NCBI RefSeq assembly: GCF_900113305.1 | Contig: NZ_FOOW01000008.1 | Span: forward strand, 1-64,000 | DNA: 64,000 bases | Reading direction: 5' to 3' | Origin: Prevotella sp. KH2C16 | GTDB taxonomy: Bacteria > Bacteroidota > Bacteroidia > Bacteroidales > Bacteroidaceae | Part shown: piece after piece, positions 62,131-64,000 of the stretch | Layout of the letters: every line of letters begins with the position of its first letter | Position numbering within the stretch: position 1 is the stretch's first letter | The notes under the pieces: model-generated | Database searches by the model: none | What the model saw: only the letters and a program-made list of their open reading frames with translations | What the model was told of the DNA's origin: nothing | Translations under genes and position numbers: made by a program

Positions 62131-62170
62131 CAATGGGGCGTGCAGGGAATATTCCCTGCACGCCCCATTG
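62131..62170. repeat. Perfect 40-base palindrome downstream of the DUF349 gene
   Basis: Each half is 20 bases and the two halves join without any loop (CAATGGGGCGTGCAGGGAAT and its complement). It lies 33 bases after the stop of the DUF349 gene. The minus strand has no U-tract after it, so it differs from an ordinary terminator. Confidence 0.85.
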
Positions 62171-62202
62171 GATATTGAGCTTGTGATTCTCCGGGAGGAA
62201 GC

Positions 62203-64000
62203 TTACTGCTGTTCCTCTTCCTCCTGCTCGCGGTTCTGCTTGTCGATGGCTCTGATTTTCTCCTTGACCATTTCAAGCTCTTCCTTGAGTTTGCTGACCT
62301 TCTTGTTCATTTCGTCGATAAGGCTGTTGCCCTTCTTGCTTGAGGCATTCAGGAATCCGAGGTTGTTCTCGTAGGTGATGATTTCGGACTTCATCTGCTC
62401 GTACTGGCGCATCAGGCGGCCACGCTCGTTGTCGATGGCATCCTCGCCGCGCCTTGCCATGTTCTTGAGATTGCTGCGGAAGCGGTCGAGGTGCTGGCGG
62501 GCAACGGAGATGTTGAGCTCCTTGTACAGCCTGTCGAGCACATCGTGGTATTCCTTGTAAATCTTGTCTTTTTCCTTGAAGGGCACATGTCCGATCTGGT
62601 TATACTGGTCGACGAGCTCCTGAACCTTCTCCTGTGCATCCTCCTTGGCATCTGTCAGCAAAGCCTTGAGCTGTGCCACGATATCCTTCTTCTTGCTGAG
62701 ATTCTGGTGTTCTTCATTGCGCGAACCGGGATTAGCTGCGTTGCGGGCCTCGAAGAACTTGTTGCAAGCTCCGTTGAACTCGTTCCAGAGCTGGTCGCCC
62801 AGCTTCTTCGGCACCATGCCGATGGTCTTCCATTCCTTCTGGAGCTTGATGAGCTTCTCAGAGGTTGCCTTCCAGTCGGTAGACTCGCACAGTTCTTTCG
62901 CCTTCTCTACGAGTGCTCTTTTCTTCTCCGCATTCTCGCTGAAGCGTTCCTTCAGACCCTTGAAGAACTCGGCCTTACGCGCGAAGAAGTCGTCGCAAGC
63001 AGCCCGGAAGCGTTCGAATATCTTGACATTCATCTTCTGGGGAGCGAATCCGATGGTCTTCCATTCTGCCTGAATGGCGATGATTTCCTTGGTATGCTTC
63101 TCCCAGTCGGAGGCGTTCTTGTTCTCTTCCTGCGCTATGGCTTCCACCTTTTCGCAGAGGGCGGTCTTCTTCTCGAGGTTTTCTCCTTCCTTGGCACGCA
63201 GCTGTTCGAAGTGTTTCTGATGCTTCTTGTTGATGACAGTAGACGCCGCCTTGAAGCGAGCCCACACCTCTTCGCGGAGATCCTTGCTGACAGGACCCGT
63301 CTCGCGGTATTGCTGATGGAGCTCCTGCAACTGGTGGAAGGCACTGATTACATCTGGTTCCTCGGCCAGTTTCTCCGCCTCTTCGCAAAGTTTGGTCTTG
63401 GCTTCCAGGTTCTTCTTGAAGTCGTATTCGCGCGCTTCACGGTTCAAGTTGAGCAGGTCATAGAACTGCTCGACATAGAGCTGATAGTTGCGCCAGAGCT
63501 CGTTGGCCTTCTCCGCGGGCACCAGCTTTATCTCCTTCCACTCCTGCTGGAGGGCCTTGAACTCTTGATAGGCCTTGTTTACCGCGTCGGGAGAGGTAAC
63601 CATGCCCTTTATCTTCTCGATGATTTCCTCCTTGCGCTTCAGGTTTTCCTTCTTTTCCTGTTCCTGCTGCTGGTAGAGCTTGGCACGCTTCTCCTTGATG
63701 AGGCCCATCTCGGCCTTGAACTGCTCTTCGAGTTCGTCCGGGAGAACCTGATAGTTTTCTGGATTGCCGCCGGCTTCGACATAGGCTTTCTGCTCCTCTT
63801 CCCGCTGGGCGAGGTGCAGCTTATAGAAGCTGGTCTTCAGGTGATCTACTTCCGACTTCGACGGATTTTCGTTGCCGTGGGCAAGTTCCTTGACCCGGTC
63901 GAGTATCTCTTGTTTCGTGGAATATGTTTTTGGGGCGGGCTCCTCCTTGTTTGCCTTTTCTTCGGGAGCGTCTTTGGGGGGAGCTGGAGCAGCGGCTTCT
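62203..64000 (-). CDS. DUF349-domain coiled-coil protein (5' end beyond the window)
   Basis: The frame stays open to the right edge, giving at least 598 residues, so the ATG at 63708 is internal. The visible N-terminal part is alanine/proline/glutamate-rich, then a predicted helical region of repeated segments of about 70 residues, each with a W and a KTIG- or RETGPV-type turn (LQQEWKEIKLVPAEKANELW, HQQYRETGPVSKDLREEVWARF, QAEWKTIGFAPQKMNVKIFERF, QKEWKTIGMVPKKLGDQLWNEF). These are DUF349 repeats. The C-terminus is a coiled coil. The function is unknown in Bacteroidetes. Confidence 0.9.
   Translation of the reverse strand, partial: EAAAPAPPKDAPEEKANKEEPAPKTYSTKQEILDRVKELAHGNENPSKSEVDHLKTSFYKLHLAQREEEQKAYVEAGGNPENYQVLPDELEEQFKAEMGLIKEKRAKLYQQQEQEKKENLKRKEEIIEKIKGMVTSPDAVNKAYQEFKALQQEWKEIKLVPAEKANELWRNYQLYVEQFYDLLNLNREAREYDFKKNLEAKTKLCEEAEKLAEEPDVISAFHQLQELHQQYRETGPVSKDLREEVWARFKAASTVINKKHQKHFEQLRAKEGENLEKKTALCEKVEAIAQEENKNASDWEKHTKEIIAIQAEWKTIGFAPQKMNVKIFERFRAACDDFFARKAEFFKGLKERFSENAEKKRALVEKAKELCESTDWKATSEKLIKLQKEWKTIGMVPKKLGDQLWNEFNGACNKFFEARNAANPGSRNEEHQNLSKKKDIVAQLKALLTDAKEDAQEKVQELVDQYNQIGHVPFKEKDKIYKEYHDVLDRLYKELNISVARQHLDRFRSNLKNMARRGEDAIDNERGRLMRQYEQMKSEIITYENNLGFLNASSKKGNSLIDEMNKKVSKLKEELEMVKEKIRAIDKQNREQEEEEQQ

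Noticed and set aside
62131..62170. Ordinary rho-independent terminator
   Set aside because: There is no loop and no U-tract on either strand; kept as a palindrome of unknown role instead.
61875..62276. Short ORFs between the beta-helix and DUF349 genes
   Set aside because: Overlap the palindrome and the end of DUF349, with no protein-like composition.
63708..63708. ATG at 63708 as the start of the DUF349 gene
   Set aside because: The frame continues open and protein-like to the window edge, so the start lies outside.
1..64000. tRNA, rRNA, riboswitch, prophage and integrase genes
   Set aside because: None could be recognised by reading both strands; a dedicated RNA search was not possible.

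Overview
The window looks like a chromosomal segment from a Bacteroidales bacterium, most likely Prevotella or a close relative. The evidence is: several promoters with the Bacteroidetes -7 element TAnnTTTG; family-typical genes (DUF5606, YbbR-like, the long NusB, L25/Ctc, DUF349); a SusC/SusD glycan-uptake system with an ECF sigma factor and FecR anti-sigma factor; SPII lipoproteins with acidic export signals after the cysteine; and a Prevotella-like C-terminal tail (YNLTGQRI...GIAIRNGKK) on a beta-helix protein. No tRNA, rRNA, CRISPR array or prophage was seen.

Layout. 1-255 is the start of an IS982-type transposase cut by the window edge. 340-2228 holds a small membrane protein, an uncharacterised membrane-anchored protein and a flavin reductase. 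2345-5471 carries a secreted protein of unknown function, a Na+/Ca2+ antiporter, a small heat-shock protein and DUF5606. 5474-8343 (minus) is nusB-yajC-ybbR-coaE, leading on to DUF5606. 8545-10793 (plus) is rplY-pth-S4 protein-purN. 10970-13939 is a large outer-membrane beta-barrel protein. aroB (plus) converges on a minus-strand menaquinone cluster, menF-menD-menB-menC-menE, preceded by a hotdog thioesterase and an EamA transporter (15236-22174). 22810-28543 (plus) is lysS-gpsA-pgi-HAD phosphatase-GYF protein. A small secreted protein and mnmA follow. 30524-34848 (minus) is a nitrite-ammonification operon, nrfH-nrfA-resB-ccsA: the pentahaem nitrite reductase, its quinol-oxidising partner, and the system II machinery that attaches their haems. 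Menaquinone from the men cluster would be the natural electron donor.

35215-58097 (minus) is an AT-richer polysaccharide utilisation locus (PUL). Transcription order is ECF sigma, FecR, DUF4832 protein, SusC with an STN signalling domain, SusD, SusE-like protein, DUF4832 lipoprotein, a strong palindrome, FAD oxidoreductase, GH36-like, GH2, DUF4886-GH3 fusion, GH3 with PA14. The STN/FecR/sigma set implies that ligand import by SusC switches on the locus. Just upstream on the same strand lie a double-hydrolase fusion (SGNH plus alpha/beta), two tiny coupled ORFs and a beta-helix surface protein (58247-61770). The window ends in a truncated DUF349 gene.

The least explained parts are the two DUF4832 proteins with a conserved pair of glutamates, the DUF4886-GH3 and SGNH-alpha/beta fusions, the FAD enzyme inside the PUL, two families of dispersed intergenic repeats, and several long intergenic palindromes without U-tracts. 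Domain and family names come from reading the translated sequences by eye. No database search was run.
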